Positions 13,786 through 13,805 of a stretch of 13,805 nucleotides of DNA are shown here, one piece after another. A program made the position numbers and the translations under genes. Location of the stretch: assembly GCA_003645435.1 (NCBI GenBank), contig QNFD01000028.1, positions 1-13,805 of the forward strand, written 5' to 3'. The DNA is from Gammaproteobacteria bacterium. GTDB lineage: Bacteria; Pseudomonadota; Gammaproteobacteria; GCA-001735895. The notes below the pieces were generated by a model, which was not told the origin of the DNA, searched no databases, and saw only the letters and a program-made list of their open reading frames with translations. The stretch's first letter is position 1; every line of letters begins with the position of its first letter.

Positions 13786-13805
13786 TTGCGGCTCGGAGGC
13801 CGCAA
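13786..13805. repeat. Perfect hairpin TTGCGGC-TCGGAG-GCCGCAA at window end
   Basis: Two 7-base arms (13786-13792 and 13799-13805) are exact reverse complements around a 6-base loop, ending exactly at the last base of the window, so the structure may extend further. There is no T-run in the visible part, so a terminator cannot be claimed. It probably belongs to the same repeat-rich stretch as the element at 13686-13748. Confidence 0.45.

Larger units (their letters stand above)
13581..13805. other. Non-coding stretch upstream of the LysR gene
   Basis: No plausible gene is visible on either strand between the LysR promoter and the window end. The first part to about 13660 is AT-rich and unremarkable. 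From about 13660 the sequence becomes GC-richer and carries the inverted-repeat structures listed separately. Whatever gene lies beyond is outside the window. Confidence 0.6.

Noticed and set aside
1..13805. tRNA, rRNA, CRISPR array, phage or integrase genes
   Set aside because: I looked for cloverleaf arms, regularly spaced repeats and integrase or transposase motifs on both strands and found none.

Overview
The window looks like chromosomal DNA of a free-living, probably marine or sediment gammaproteobacterium of intermediate GC content. The proteins I recognise best (NfsA-type nitroreductase, Tag glycosylase, PrpE synthetase, a LysR regulator) resemble gammaproteobacterial versions, genes are densely packed, and there is no phage, plasmid or integrase signature. 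This taxonomic reading is inference from remembered protein families, not from a search.

Layout. (1) 1-1075: two divergent, paralogous phosphoribosyltransferase genes. The left one is cut by the window edge. Between them lie a 12-bp palindrome and three 14-bp tandem repeats that run into the GTG start of the right-hand gene. (2) 1194-6079: a tight same-strand run with gaps of 3-22 bp. It encodes an AruH-like aminotransferase, an internally deleted BesD/HalD-type Fe(II)/2-oxoglutarate oxygenase (pseudogene), Tag DNA glycosylase, a CmcJ/NvfI-type oxygenase, a MOFRL-type glycerate kinase and NfsA. (3) 6145-7778: a patatin-like phospholipase lipoprotein and a secreted DUF2846 protein. A convergent membrane-anchored glycerophosphodiester phosphodiesterase (7756-9627, minus strand) overlaps the latter by 23 bp. 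(4) 9793-10622: a GNAT acetyltransferase and a minimal one-motif TMEM165/GDT1 transporter. (5) 10623-13480, minus strand: a propionyl-CoA synthetase preceded by a LysR regulator with a good promoter. (6) 13481-13805: non-coding, with the LysR promoter followed by a GC-richer stretch of inverted repeats resembling an intergenic repeat element.

How the genes may work together. The long run in (2) combines an amino-acid transaminase, two non-haem-iron oxygenase genes (one now broken), a hydroxyacid kinase and a flavin nitroreductase, with a housekeeping repair gene embedded. It could be a decaying amino-acid modification or catabolic operon. Region (3) groups two lipid-cleaving enzymes at the cell envelope. 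Region (5) pairs short-chain acyl-CoA activation with its probable regulator. The most unusual sequence structure is the leader of the second phosphoribosyltransferase gene, where each 14-bp repeat carries a GTG in a different frame and the resulting five-codon micro-ORFs are chained by GTGA overlaps to the real start.
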